From: an uncultured Anaerotruncus sp.
Lineage (GTDB): Bacteria; Bacillota; Clostridia; Oscillospirales; Ruminococcaceae
Direction: 5' to 3'
Length of the DNA stretch: 11,521 nt
Assembly (NCBI GenBank): GCA_910586875.1
Contig: CAJUJI010000097.1
Span: 1-11,521, forward strand
The notes under the pieces were generated by a model, which saw nothing but the letters and a program-made list of their open reading frames with translations, was not told where the DNA came from and searched no databases. The position numbers and the translations under genes were made by a program. Positions 1-8,503 of this stretch are shown in pieces (positions within the stretch are counted from its first letter, which is position 1; each line of letters opens with the position of its first letter).

Positions 1-968
1 CCGCCGAACGATTCGCCTGGGGCGCCTTGGGGGTACTGGCGGGGCTGGGCTGTGTGCAAATGCTCTCGTTTGGCAGCGAGTGCGGCGATCTTGCTGCACT
101 TTCCAGCGTTGCACAGGCGATCTCCTCCCCTGCCTGTCATGCTGCCATAAAAAATCTGCTGACACAGGGCATCACCTACGCAAGCGCCCGCCAACAGGCT
201 ATCACCGAGCTTTGCGGCGCACAAGCAGCGGCGCTGCTCGCCAGCCCGAACAACACCCTTGCGATTGAATATCTGCGCCAGCTCTCACTGCAAAAGCTGC
301 CGATCCAACCCTTTACCGTCCAGCGAATTGGCGCTGCCCACGATGCTTTGACCACGCAAAATGGGCTTGCAAGCGCTTCCTATCTGCGCGAACTTTTGCA
401 CAAACAGCCGCTTGATGCGCTTACCCCATTCGTACCAGAGGCTGTGCTGAAAATTTACGAGCAAGCACAAAAGGAAGATCTGTTCCCCTTCATACCGCAC
501 AGCCTGGATGCTGCGCTGCTTTCGCGGCTGCGCAGGATGGAACGCACAGAATTTTCCATCTTGCCCGATTTATCCGAGGGCCTAGAACACCGGCTTTATG
601 AAGCGGTACGGCGCTCCACCTCTCTGGAAGAGCTGCTTGCGCTTGCTAAAACAAAGCGTTATCCGCTTGCACGGTTGCGGCGGCTCATTTGGAGCGCCTA
701 TCTGCAAATTCCCTCTGACATGATGCACCTGCCAGTCCCCTATCTGCGGGTGCTTGCCTTCAATCAACGTGGGGTGGAGATTTTCCGCTGTGCAAGCCGA
801 CTTACCACCTTACCACTCTCTCACTCGCTCGCCCGTTTGGAGCAAACCGACGCCTTCTGTGCCCGTTTCGCGCGTCTGGAGGCGCGTGCTGCTGATTTAT
901 ACGCGTTGGGATTGCCAAAAATTTTGCCCTGTGGCAGCGACTACACCCATAAAATTACAGCGCATTAA
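1..968 (+). CDS. tmcAL: tRNA(Met) cytidine acetate ligase (TmcAL), 5' end outside the window
   Basis: Known role of the family: TmcAL uses ATP to activate acetate and attach it to the wobble cytidine (C34) of elongator tRNA(Met), making N4-acetylcytidine in the cytoplasm. The reading frame is open from base 3 to the TAA at 966-968, giving about 321 residues of a protein usually near 400, so roughly the first 80-100 residues, including the nucleotide-binding start of the nucleotidyltransferase fold, lie outside the window. What I recognise: the family block LSFGSECGD, followed by PFTVQRIGAAHDA and a later ASYLRELL stretch, which are the landmarks of the older 'nucleotidyltransferase' (YlbM-type) annotation. 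A TTG at 27 could be miscalled as a start, but the frame is open and family-like before it (AERFAWGA). No clear terminator follows; the next gene on this strand has its own promoter. Confidence 0.88.
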   Translation, partial: AERFAWGALGVLAGLGCVQMLSFGSECGDLAALSSVAQAISSPACHAAIKNLLTQGITYASARQQAITELCGAQAAALLASPNNTLAIEYLRQLSLQKLPIQPFTVQRIGAAHDALTTQNGLASASYLRELLHKQPLDALTPFVPEAVLKIYEQAQKEDLFPFIPHSLDAALLSRLRRMERTEFSILPDLSEGLEHRLYEAVRRSTSLEELLALAKTKRYPLARLRRLIWSAYLQIPSDMMHLPVPYLRVLAFNQRGVEIFRCASRLTTLPLSHSLARLEQTDAFCARFARLEARAADLYALGLPKILPCGSDYTHKITAH

Positions 969-999
969 GCGACGTTTTTACTAATTTTGTAATTTATTG

Positions 1000-1028
1000 T
1001 TGATTCTTTTTAGATATTGTGATACAAT
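1000..1028 (+). promoter_or_regulatory. Sigma-A type promoter of the phosphoribosyltransferase gene
   Basis: TTGATT (1000-1005) and TACAAT (1023-1028) are separated by exactly 17 bases, and TG at 1020-1021 gives an extended -10 (TGATACAAT). Transcription would start near 1035, leaving a leader of about 30 bases with the ribosome binding site AGGGGAGG just before the ATG at 1066. No operator or riboswitch-sized leader is visible. Confidence 0.7.
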
Positions 1029-1065
1029 AGGGCTGTAGTTAATTGAGCTAAGGGGAGGTATCACT

Positions 1066-1704
1066 ATGGAAAGAGCGATCACAATTACATCTCATCAGAA
1101 CCCTCATCTTCAAATCAGCGCCATCCCGGGGCATTTTGTCACCAGCCACTCGCACATCAGCCATTATGTGGATTTAACCGTGATGAAGCACCAGCATATG
1201 ATGGCACAGGAGGCAGGGCTCGCGCTGGCGGAAAGCTTTGCCTACCACAAGGAGATTGACACCATTGTTTGTATCGAAGGCAGTGAGGTGATTGGTGCTT
1301 TCCTTGCACGTGGACTCGCCAAAAGCGACCTAATCTCGGTTAACCGCCGCAAGGAGCTGTATGTAATTACACCAGAATTCAATTCAAATATGCAGCTCAT
1401 CTTCCGCGACAACCTTGAACCAATGATTCATGATAAAAATATACTGCTGCTTATCCCTTCGATCACAACCGGTAAAGCAATCCACCGCACACTGGAAGGA
1501 ATGGCTTATTACGGCGCTCATGTACAGGGGATTGCAGCGGTATTCAGCGCCCAGGAGCAGGTGGATGGGGTGGAAATTACTCGCTTGTTTTCGGCGCTGG
1601 ATATCCCAGGCTACGAGACCTATTCTTATCGTGATTGTCCATACTGCAAAGCCGGCCAGAAAATTGATGGACTTGCAAACAGTTTCGGTATCTCGCATAT
1701 GTAA
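1066..1704 (+). CDS. PyrE-like phosphoribosyltransferase family protein with degenerate PRPP motif
   Basis: A 212-residue soluble protein with a strong ribosome binding site (GGGGAGG, about 9 bases before ATG). It resembles clostridial proteins annotated as orotate phosphoribosyltransferase or phosphoribosyltransferase. The PRPP-loop position is residues 125-138, NILLLIPSITTGKA: the hydrophobic strand and the TTG turn are kept, but the two acidic residues that normally precede the turn are replaced by Pro-Ser. A C-terminal CPYC pair (191-194) followed by a 'GLANSFG' tail is seen in relatives; the cysteines could bind metal, but this is inference. Its neighbour is the pyr operon, which converges on it and lacks a canonical pyrE, so a pyrimidine link is tempting. 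The altered motif makes normal OPRT catalysis uncertain: it may be salvage-type, regulatory or of unknown substrate. It is monocistronic: own promoter, own terminator. Confidence 0.75.
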   Translation: MERAITITSHQNPHLQISAIPGHFVTSHSHISHYVDLTVMKHQHMMAQEAGLALAESFAYHKEIDTIVCIEGSEVIGAFLARGLAKSDLISVNRRKELYVITPEFNSNMQLIFRDNLEPMIHDKNILLLIPSITTGKAIHRTLEGMAYYGAHVQGIAAVFSAQEQVDGVEITRLFSALDIPGYETYSYRDCPYCKAGQKIDGLANSFGISHM

Positions 1705-1705
1705 C

Positions 1706-1739
1706 AAAAACGCCCTCGCTAACGCGAGGGCGTTTTTTT
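1706..1739. terminator. Bidirectional Rho-independent terminator between convergent units
   Basis: Perfect 9-bp GC-rich stem, CGCCCTCGC (1711-1719) with GCGAGGGCG (1724-1732), tetraloop TAAC, then seven T (1733-1739) on the + strand. On the - strand the same stem is followed by five T (complement of A 1706-1710). It therefore ends the phosphoribosyltransferase transcript and can also end the carB transcript, whose stop codon is about 47 bases away. Confidence 0.93.
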
Positions 1740-1785
1740 CGTGTGTATCTTTCACTTTCACAAGGGCGCCGCCTCTGCTATTGCG

Positions 1786-4700
1786 TCAAATTCCGGTGAT
1801 GTCCACCAATTCCACATCATCAATGGTTTTGCCCAACAGCAAACAATTGACCAGCGCATCGGCTGTATCCAACGAGGTCAAGCAAGGTATCGACAGCTCC
1901 ACCGCCTTGCGGCGCATCTGCACCGAATGACGGGCGGGCATCCGCCCTCTGGCAGAGGTGGAAATAATATAGTCCAAATCGCCGCACTCGACCAGATCCA
2001 TCACGTTCGGACTCGGTTGGTCCATCTTGCGCACAACATTCGCTGCAACCATATGATGGTTCAGCACCGAGGCACAGCCTGGCGTTGCATATAGTCCAAA
2101 TCCCAGCTTTTCAAACTTTTCTGCAATTTTAACCATCTCTTGCTGATCGCTGTTTTTCACGGTGATCAGTACCTTTCCACCGGATTTATGGGTCAATTTA
2201 TAGCCTGCTGCTGTCAGTCCTTTGAGCAGCGCTTCCTCAAAGTTAGCCGCAATGCCCAACACCTCACCGGTAGACTTCATCTCCGGCCCCAACGCGGTGT
2301 CCACATCATGCAGCTTTTCAAAGCTGAACACCGGCACCTTGACCGCAACGTAATCCCCTTCCGGATACAGTCCCGAGCCGTAGCCCATCTCGCACAGCTT
2401 ATGCCCCAGCATCACCTTTGTCGCGATATCTACCATCGGCACGCCGGTCACCTTGCTGATGTATGGCACCGTACGGGAGGAACGCGGGTTGACCTCGATC
2501 ACATACACCATCTCATTATAGATGACATACTGGATGTTAACCAGTCCAACCACCTTGAGCGCCCGCGCCAAACGTCCGGTATAGTCAATCAGGGTCGCCT
2601 TGATTTTCTGGGAGAGTGTTTGAGCCGGATAAACCGAAATCGAATCGCCGGAGTGAACACCCGCGCGCTCGATATGCTCCATGATGCCCGGAATCAGGTA
2701 ATCCTGTCCATCACAGATGGCGTCTACCTCAATTTCCTTGCCCATCATGTATTTGTCGATCAGTACAGGGTTTTCGATGTTGTGGGAAAGGATGATCCCC
2801 ATATATTCTGTTACATCTGCGTCTGAATAAGCGATGATCATATTTTGTCCGCCCAACACGTAGGAGGGACGCAAAAGCACTGGATATCCCAGCTGGTTTG
2901 CCGCCTTGAGCGCCTGTTCGGTATTCATCACTGTATGCCCTGCCGGACGCGGAATGCCGCACTGCTCCAGCACCTGGTCAAATCGCTCGCGGTCCTCTGC
3001 TGCGTCGATGCTGTCCGCACAGGTCCCCAGAATGCGCACGCCCCTTTCCTGGAGATGCCTGGTCAGCTTAATTGCGGTCTGCCCGCCAAACTGCACCACC
3101 ACACCCCAAGGCTGCTCGGTTGCAAGCAGGTTATCCACATCCTCTGGCGTCAGCGGATCAAAATACAGCCGGTCGCCGGTATCAAAATCGGTCGAGACGG
3201 TCTCGGGGTTATTGTTGGCCAGAATCGCTTCAAAGCCCTCCTCTTTGAGCGCCCAGACGCAGTGCACCGAGCAATAGTCAAATTCAATTCCCTGCCCGAT
3301 ACGGATGGGGCCGGAGCCGATTACCAGCACCTTCTTTTTGCCGCTAGGGTGCTTCTCCAAAAATTCTGCGGCTTCGTTCTCCTGATCATAGGTCGAGTAG
3401 AAGTAGGGGGTCTCTGCCGAAAACTCCGCAGCGCAGGTATCCACCATCTTATAGGAGGCGCCGCGCTTCCAAGCCGCAGGAATCTGCTGCCCGCTAATTC
3501 GCTCGATGGTTTTATCCAAGAATCCGTATTTTTTCGCGGTATTATATTTTTTCTGGCTCAGGCTGCCGTCTGCAAGCCAGTTTTCCAAATCCACCAGATT
3601 GCGCAGCTTGCCGGTAAACCAGCGGTCAATTTTGGTAATTTCAAAGATGGTATCCAGCGAAACGCCCCGCTTGAGCGCCTCAAACACGACAAACACCCGC
3701 TCATCATCACAGTTGTGCAGCAGCTCCAAAATTTCCGCGTCGGTTTTGTCCTTGAGCTTGCCAAAGTTCAAGGTATCCATTCCCAGCTCGATGCTGCGCA
3801 CCGCCTTCATCATCGCCTGCTCAAACGAGGTGCCAATCGACATAATTTCACCGGTAGCCTTCATCTGGGTGCCCAGTGTGCGCTTGCCGTAAACGAACTT
3901 GTCAAACGGCCATTTCGGGAACTTCACTACAATATAGTCAATCGCCGGCTCAAAGCAGGCATAGGTCTTTCCTGTCACTGCATTTTTAATCTCGTCCAAC
4001 GTGTAGCCAATCGCAATTTTCGCCGCAACCTTTGCAATCGGATAGCCGGTCGCTTTCGAGGCGAGCGCCGATGAACGGGACACGCGCGGGTTGACCTCGA
4101 TCACCGCATATTCAAAGCTATCCGGCCGCAGCGCCAGCTGACAGTTGCAGCCGCCTTCCACCTCCAGCGCCTGGACGATGTTGATTGCAGCCGAGCGCAG
4201 CAGCTGGTACTCCTTATCCGCCAGTGTGACCGCAGGTGCAACCACAATGCTGTCGCCCGTATGAACACCAACCGGATCCAAATTTTCCATCGAGCAGACG
4301 GTGATGGTGTTCCCCTTTCGGTCACGTATCACCTCAAACTCAATCTCTTTCCAGCCCGAGATACACTTTTCAATCAGAACCTGTGTAATCGGAGAAAGGC
4401 GCAGACCGTTGCGCGCAATCTCCCGCAGCTCATGTTCATCATTCGCAATACCGCCGCCGCTGCCGCCCAGCGTAAACGCAGGCCGCACGATCACCGGATA
4501 CTGGATCTCCTGCGCGAACGCAACCGCGTCCTCCACCGTCTCCACCACCTTGGAGGGGATGCAGGGCTGTCCGATTGCCTCCATGGTATCCTTAAAAATT
4601 TGGCGGTCCTCTGCCTTGTCAATCGTCTCAGGGTTCGCGCCCAACAGCTTGACATTATGTGCCTGCAAAAAGCCCTCCCGCGCCAGCTGCATTGAAAGGG

Positions 4701-4989
4701 TCAACCCTGTCTGTCCGCCCAGCGTGGAGAGAATGCTGTCCGGCTGCTCCTGCTCGATCACCCGCTTGACCACATCCAGCGTCAACGGCTCGATATAAAT
4801 TTTATCCGCCATCGCCTTATCGGTCATGATGGTCGCAGGGTTGGAATTGACCAGTACGACCTCCAATCCTTCCTCGCGTAGTGCACGGCAAGCCTGTGTT
4901 CCCGCATAGTCAAACTCGGCTGCCTGTCCAATTACAATTGGGCCAGAGCCGATTACCAACACCTTTTTAATATCTGAACGCAATGGCAT
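1786..4989 (-). CDS. carB: Carbamoyl-phosphate synthase large subunit
   Basis: A 1067-residue, full-length CarB. It makes carbamoyl phosphate from bicarbonate, two ATP and ammonia channelled from CarA. The two homologous halves are visible: GSGPIVIGQAAEFDYAGTQA (14-33) and GSGPIRIGQGIEFDY (558-572). The first ATP-grasp has R129, R169 and the glycine loop FTLGGSGGG (172-180); the oligomerisation region is about 400-550; the second ATP-grasp has loop YVLGGQNM (710-717); the allosteric MGS-like domain is about 935-1067, with a K988 and a STSARGR segment where UMP/IMP bind in relatives. Residue 715 is Gln where the E. coli enzyme has Arg. The ATG follows the carA stop directly, with a strong GGAGG-type site inside the carA 3' end, so translation is probably coupled. 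It is the last gene of the operon. Confidence 0.98.
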   Translation of the reverse strand: MPLRSDIKKVLVIGSGPIVIGQAAEFDYAGTQACRALREEGLEVVLVNSNPATIMTDKAMADKIYIEPLTLDVVKRVIEQEQPDSILSTLGGQTGLTLSMQLAREGFLQAHNVKLLGANPETIDKAEDRQIFKDTMEAIGQPCIPSKVVETVEDAVAFAQEIQYPVIVRPAFTLGGSGGGIANDEHELREIARNGLRLSPITQVLIEKCISGWKEIEFEVIRDRKGNTITVCSMENLDPVGVHTGDSIVVAPAVTLADKEYQLLRSAAINIVQALEVEGGCNCQLALRPDSFEYAVIEVNPRVSRSSALASKATGYPIAKVAAKIAIGYTLDEIKNAVTGKTYACFEPAIDYIVVKFPKWPFDKFVYGKRTLGTQMKATGEIMSIGTSFEQAMMKAVRSIELGMDTLNFGKLKDKTDAEILELLHNCDDERVFVVFEALKRGVSLDTIFEITKIDRWFTGKLRNLVDLENWLADGSLSQKKYNTAKKYGFLDKTIERISGQQIPAAWKRGASYKMVDTCAAEFSAETPYFYSTYDQENEAAEFLEKHPSGKKKVLVIGSGPIRIGQGIEFDYCSVHCVWALKEEGFEAILANNNPETVSTDFDTGDRLYFDPLTPEDVDNLLATEQPWGVVVQFGGQTAIKLTRHLQERGVRILGTCADSIDAAEDRERFDQVLEQCGIPRPAGHTVMNTEQALKAANQLGYPVLLRPSYVLGGQNMIIAYSDADVTEYMGIILSHNIENPVLIDKYMMGKEIEVDAICDGQDYLIPGIMEHIERAGVHSGDSISVYPAQTLSQKIKATLIDYTGRLARALKVVGLVNIQYVIYNEMVYVIEVNPRSSRTVPYISKVTGVPMVDIATKVMLGHKLCEMGYGSGLYPEGDYVAVKVPVFSFEKLHDVDTALGPEMKSTGEVLGIAANFEEALLKGLTAAGYKLTHKSGGKVLITVKNSDQQEMVKIAEKFEKLGFGLYATPGCASVLNHHMVAANVVRKMDQPSPNVMDLVECGDLDYIISTSARGRMPARHSVQMRRKAVELSIPCLTSLDTADALVNCLLLGKTIDDVELVDITGI

Positions 4990-6099
4990 TTAGCCCACCT
5001 CCTTTTTCTGCTTCATCAATGTAACAAACCGGTCGAACAGAAAGCTGGTATCTGTAGGGCCACCACACGCTTCTGGATGGAATTGGACTGTGAAGATGCT
5101 CCCGTCCCCGTAGACCACCCCTTCACAGCTTCGGTCGTTGGCGTTCAGATGGCTAACCCTGCCCACAGCGGGCGGCAGGCTATCCCCCAGCACCTCAAAC
5201 CCATGGTTCTGGCTGGTCACATAGGTTTTGCCGTTTTCCAAATCAACAACCGGCTGATTGCTGCCCCGATGCCCATATTTGAGCTTGGCAGTGCGCGCGC
5301 CCTGCGCCAGCGCCATCAGCTGATGTCCCAGACAGATGCCAAACACCGGCAGCCCCAGCTTGATCATTTCGCGCAGATTTGCAATCTGCGTTTGTGCCTG
5401 CGCGGGGTCACCAGGTCCATTGGAAAGCATCACCCCATCAAAGCCGCCCGCGCGAATTTGCTCCGCTGTGGTGGAGGCGGGCAGGATGGTCACATTACAG
5501 CCGCGGCTGAGCAACGAGCGCCGGATGTTGCGTTTATAGCCGTAATCCAACAGCGCCACCTCATAAAGCGGCTGCTCACAGGTGTATTTCTGCGGCGCGC
5601 AAATGCTCACACTTTCCACCGCTGCGGAAATCTTGAACGCACTAATCTGCTCCAAAAGCGCCTGTTTATCGGTGATTTCTTCTGTGGTAATCATACCATT
5701 CATCACACCATGCTCGCGGATTTTGCGGGTGAGCGCGCGGGTGTCGATGTCGTAAATTCCCACAATGCCCTGCTTTTTCAAAAACCAGTCCAGGTCGTGC
5801 TCACAGCGGAAGTTGCTGGGTACCTCGCACCATTCGCGCACGATATACCCTTTTACATAGGATTTCGCCGACTCGATATCCTCATGATTGACCCCGTAAT
5901 TTCCAACAAGCGGAAAGGTCTGCGTTACAATCTGTCCGTAATAGCTCGGATCGGTCAGCGTTTCCTGATAGCCAGTCATGCCGGTGGTGAATACCACCTC
6001 ACCAATGCTGCTTCCCTGTGCACCCATCGAAAGACCTTCGAACACGGTCCCATCGACCAACAGCAGATATGCCTTTTTTTCATTCTCTAAAATCCGCAT
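4990..6099 (-). CDS. carA: Carbamoyl-phosphate synthase small (glutaminase) subunit
   Basis: A 369-residue full-length CarA, which hydrolyses glutamine and passes ammonia to CarB. The N-terminal CPSase small-chain domain (about 10-140) carries the family block GEVVFTTGMTGYQETLTDPS near 33-52. The C-terminal class I glutamine amidotransferase domain (about 180-365) has the nucleophile elbow GICLGHQ with Cys256, and the His341/Glu343 pair in QFHPEA. The triad is therefore complete. The start ATG (6099-6097) is preceded by GGAGG at good spacing. The stop TAA abuts the carB ATG with no gap, as expected for subunits of one complex. It lies 166 bases after pyrF, a gap filled by palindromes (6141-6255), so its mRNA dose may differ from that of the two upstream genes. 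Confidence 0.98.
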   Translation of the reverse strand: MRILENEKKAYLLLVDGTVFEGLSMGAQGSSIGEVVFTTGMTGYQETLTDPSYYGQIVTQTFPLVGNYGVNHEDIESAKSYVKGYIVREWCEVPSNFRCEHDLDWFLKKQGIVGIYDIDTRALTRKIREHGVMNGMITTEEITDKQALLEQISAFKISAAVESVSICAPQKYTCEQPLYEVALLDYGYKRNIRRSLLSRGCNVTILPASTTAEQIRAGGFDGVMLSNGPGDPAQAQTQIANLREMIKLGLPVFGICLGHQLMALAQGARTAKLKYGHRGSNQPVVDLENGKTYVTSQNHGFEVLGDSLPPAVGRVSHLNANDRSCEGVVYGDGSIFTVQFHPEACGGPTDTSFLFDRFVTLMKQKKEVG

Positions 6100-6140
6100 A
6101 AATCCTCCATCCTTTTGTCCGCAGTCCTGTTTCTATAACG

Positions 6141-6255
6141 AAAGTTTTCGCCCGCCTTTTTCAAAAGGCGGCGGGGGTTGAGGGGGCAAAGCCCCCGTCG
6201 TGTCCGCTAAATTCCAATCGAATTGGCGGACACGAAGCACACCCTTGCCTAAGGG
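6141..6255. repeat. Compound palindromic element between pyrF and carA
   Basis: Almost the whole pyrF-carA gap is palindromic. In order: CGCCTTTT (6153-6160) with AAAAGGCG (6163-6170), alternatively CCCGCC (6151-6156) with GGCGGG (6170-6175); GGGGGC (6182-6187) with GCCCCC (6191-6196) around AAA; TCGTGTCCGC (6198-6207) with GCGGACACGA (6226-6235), which can also nest CCAAT/ATTGG (6214-6218/6222-6226); and CCCTT (6242-6246) with AAGGG (6251-6255). No stem is followed by a T run on the - strand, so none is a standard terminator of the operon. The style (short GC palindromes in tandem, in a gap inside a conserved operon) resembles dispersed intergenic repeats of Ruminococcaceae-type genomes; copy number cannot be seen from one window. 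As RNA it could slow polymerase, protect 3' ends or set a processing point between pyrF and carA. Confidence 0.65.
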
Positions 6256-6265
6256 AAAAACCTTC

Positions 6266-7192
6266 CTATGCCCCTATCGGCGCAATCACACTGGTGATAT
6301 CCTCCCGCATCCGAATTGCTTCAGCGCGTGCTGCCTGCGCATAATCCTCCGCAGAGAAGCCCTCCTTCTTCCATGCGGTCAGCACCGCACGCGAGGAGTT
6401 CACAATTGCACCCAATCCATGCGCATCAAACGCACCTGCGACGTCTTTTGCACCGCCGCCCTGTGCGCCGTAGCCCGGCACCAAAAAGAAGGTGTGCGGC
6501 AGCTTTGCGCGCAGCTCGGCCAGCTGCGCTGGATAGGTCGCGCCCACAACCGCGCCAACCTGCGAATAGCCATATTTCCCCACCGAATTGCTGCCCCATT
6601 GTTCACACATCCGGCCCATCGCCTCATAAACGGTCTGTCCATCCAGCAGCCGGTCTTGCAGCTCGCCGGAGGACGGGTTGGAGGTCTTTACCAGCACAAA
6701 AATTCCTTTGTCCGGTTTCTCGTTTATCACATCCAGCAGCGGCTGGATGCCATCTGTGCCAAGATAACCGTTGACCGTCAGCGCATCCGCACCGAATGGT
6801 GTGCAGTAGGTCTGCGCGATCTCCACAAACCCCAGATGTGCTGCCGCATACGCCTGCATGGTTGAGCCGATGTCGTTGCGTTTGCCATCTGTGATCACAT
6901 ACATCCCCTTTTCCTGCGCATAAGCGATGGTTTCCGCAAGGCATTTGACCCCTTGCCAGCCAAACTGCTCATAATAGGCGCACTGCGGCTTGACCGCTGG
7001 CACAATATCACAAATTGCATCGATGATGCCCTTATTAAACAGCAAGCAGGCATATGCTGCGCTTTGCAACGTTTTCCCGTATGCCGCAAACGCTTCCTCC
7101 CTGATTTGTGCAGGAATATAGTCCAGGGTTGGGTCCAATCCCACCACTGTCGGATTCTTTGTTTCAATAATCCGCCTGATCAGCTTTTCCAT
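6266..7192 (-). CDS. pyrF: Orotidine 5'-phosphate decarboxylase, type 2
   Basis: A 308-residue OMP decarboxylase, the last step to UMP. Length and motifs fit the longer type 2 subfamily, not the roughly 230-240-residue type 1. VGLDPTLDYIP (17-27) is the N-terminal phosphate/ribose region typical of type 2, and DGKRNDIGSTMQAYA (102-116) carries the catalytic Asp-Lys-Asp array (D102, K104, D107). The C-terminal 'FFLVPGYGAQGG' segment is the phosphate-gripping glycine loop. The start ATG (7192-7190) has an AAGGAGA site about 8 bases upstream and follows pyrC by 30 bases, so the two are co-transcribed. The stop is TAG at 6268-6266. Confidence 0.97.
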   Translation of the reverse strand: MEKLIRRIIETKNPTVVGLDPTLDYIPAQIREEAFAAYGKTLQSAAYACLLFNKGIIDAICDIVPAVKPQCAYYEQFGWQGVKCLAETIAYAQEKGMYVITDGKRNDIGSTMQAYAAAHLGFVEIAQTYCTPFGADALTVNGYLGTDGIQPLLDVINEKPDKGIFVLVKTSNPSSGELQDRLLDGQTVYEAMGRMCEQWGSNSVGKYGYSQVGAVVGATYPAQLAELRAKLPHTFFLVPGYGAQGGGAKDVAGAFDAHGLGAIVNSSRAVLTAWKKEGFSAEDYAQAARAEAIRMREDITSVIAPIGA

Positions 7193-7222
7193 CTTTGATT
7201 TCTCCTTGTCCTTATTGCTTCC

Positions 7223-8503
7223 TCAAATGTTTCGGTTATAGCTGAATGCGCCATCCAAGATGGTGTATTTCACTCGACCTACCACCTCTGTATGGTCAAA
7301 GCAGGTGTTGCGCGCCTTGGAATGGAAGCGCTCCTTTTCAATCGTCCAACGCTCTGCCAAATCAAACAGCACCAGATCAGCGGGCGCGCCCAGCTTCAGC
7401 GAGCCGCCCTCCAGCCCCAGCAGGCGCGCGGGTGTACTGCTCATCATCTCAAGCAAGCGTTCCAGCGAGATCAATCCCGGCCGCACCAGATGGGTTAAAC
7501 AGAGCGCCAGTGAGGTTTCCAGCCCAATCACGCCATTCGGCGCGGTGAGAAAGTCCGCTTTCTCCTGTGGGGTATGCGGCGCATGGTCGGTTGCAATACA
7601 ATCAATCGTTCCGTCCGCAATTCCCTCTAAAATTGCTTGACGGTCCCGTTCCTCCCGCAAAGGCGGATTCATCCGGTAGTTTGCATCCCTGCGCAAAAGC
7701 TCCTGGTCGGTCAGCGTAAAGTAATGCGGGCCGGTTTCACAGGTCACACGCACCCCGCGTCGTTTGGCATCACGGATCAGCGCAACCGAACCGCAGGTGG
7801 AAACATGCGCAATATGGATTCGTGTCTCCGATGCTGCCGCCAGCGCGATTACCGCTGCTGTATTACAGTCCTCCGATGCGCGATCGATACCTGGGACGCC
7901 CAATTGTTCACTCACTGCGCCCTTGTGCATGATGCCGCCATTCACAATCTCTAAATCCTCGGCGTGACTGATCACAAGCAAGCCCTCTTTGGCAGCCTCT
8001 TGCAGCGCTTCCAGCATTAGCCGGTTGTTTTGAACCGGCCGGCCATCGTCGCTTACCGCGACCGCACCCGCCTGTTTGAGTGCGCAAAGATTGGTTCGCC
8101 GCTGGCTTTTCAGCCCCTGTGTAATTGCCGCCACCGGATAGACCTTAGCTTTCGCGCTTTTGGCGCGCTCTGTTATGTAATTCAGCACCTCTGGGCTGTC
8201 ACAAACCGGATTGGTGTTTGGCATCGGTACCACCGCTGTAAATCCACCCGCCGCCGCAGCCTCACAACCGGTAAAAAGATCCTCCTTTTGAGGATAGCCA
8301 GGGTCACGCAGGTGAATGTGCATATCCACCAGTCCTGGCGCAAGACATAATCCCGCCGCGTCCAGCACCGCTGTGCCCTCTCGAACCGGCAACCCGCGCC
8401 CTAACTGCGCAATTCGCTGGTTTTCTATCAACAGGTCACAAACCTCGTCCAACCCCTGCGTTGGGTCAAGCACCCGCGCATTTTGAATCAGCAATCGTTC
8501 CAT
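7223..8503 (-). CDS. pyrC: Dihydroorotase, class I
   Basis: A 426-residue amidohydrolase-fold zinc enzyme that interconverts N-carbamoyl-aspartate and dihydroorotate. The metal set of class I dihydroorotases is complete: HIHLR with H62 and H64, the bridging Asp in SDDGRP (152-153), H180 in SHAED, H233 in AHVS, and D306 in TDHAPH. These fall within one or two residues of the Bacillus class I enzymes, so the start is right. ATG 8503-8501 is preceded by GGAGGAGG (8515-8508). It is the first gene of the pyr operon and sits behind a leader of about 160 bases with attenuator-like structure. A class I enzyme is expected in Firmicutes, where the partner PyrB is often separate; pyrB is not in this window. 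Confidence 0.97.
   Translation of the reverse strand: MERLLIQNARVLDPTQGLDEVCDLLIENQRIAQLGRGLPVREGTAVLDAAGLCLAPGLVDMHIHLRDPGYPQKEDLFTGCEAAAAGGFTAVVPMPNTNPVCDSPEVLNYITERAKSAKAKVYPVAAITQGLKSQRRTNLCALKQAGAVAVSDDGRPVQNNRLMLEALQEAAKEGLLVISHAEDLEIVNGGIMHKGAVSEQLGVPGIDRASEDCNTAAVIALAAASETRIHIAHVSTCGSVALIRDAKRRGVRVTCETGPHYFTLTDQELLRRDANYRMNPPLREERDRQAILEGIADGTIDCIATDHAPHTPQEKADFLTAPNGVIGLETSLALCLTHLVRPGLISLERLLEMMSSTPARLLGLEGGSLKLGAPADLVLFDLAERWTIEKERFHSKARNTCFDHTEVVGRVKYTILDGAFSYNRNI

Noticed and set aside
2845..4074. A 409-codon ORF on the + strand, and several others of 100-340 codons opposite carB, carA, pyrF and pyrC
   Set aside because: They lie antisense to conserved full-length genes, show no family resemblance, are rich in His/Arg/Cys as expected from shadow frames, and lack ribosome binding sites.
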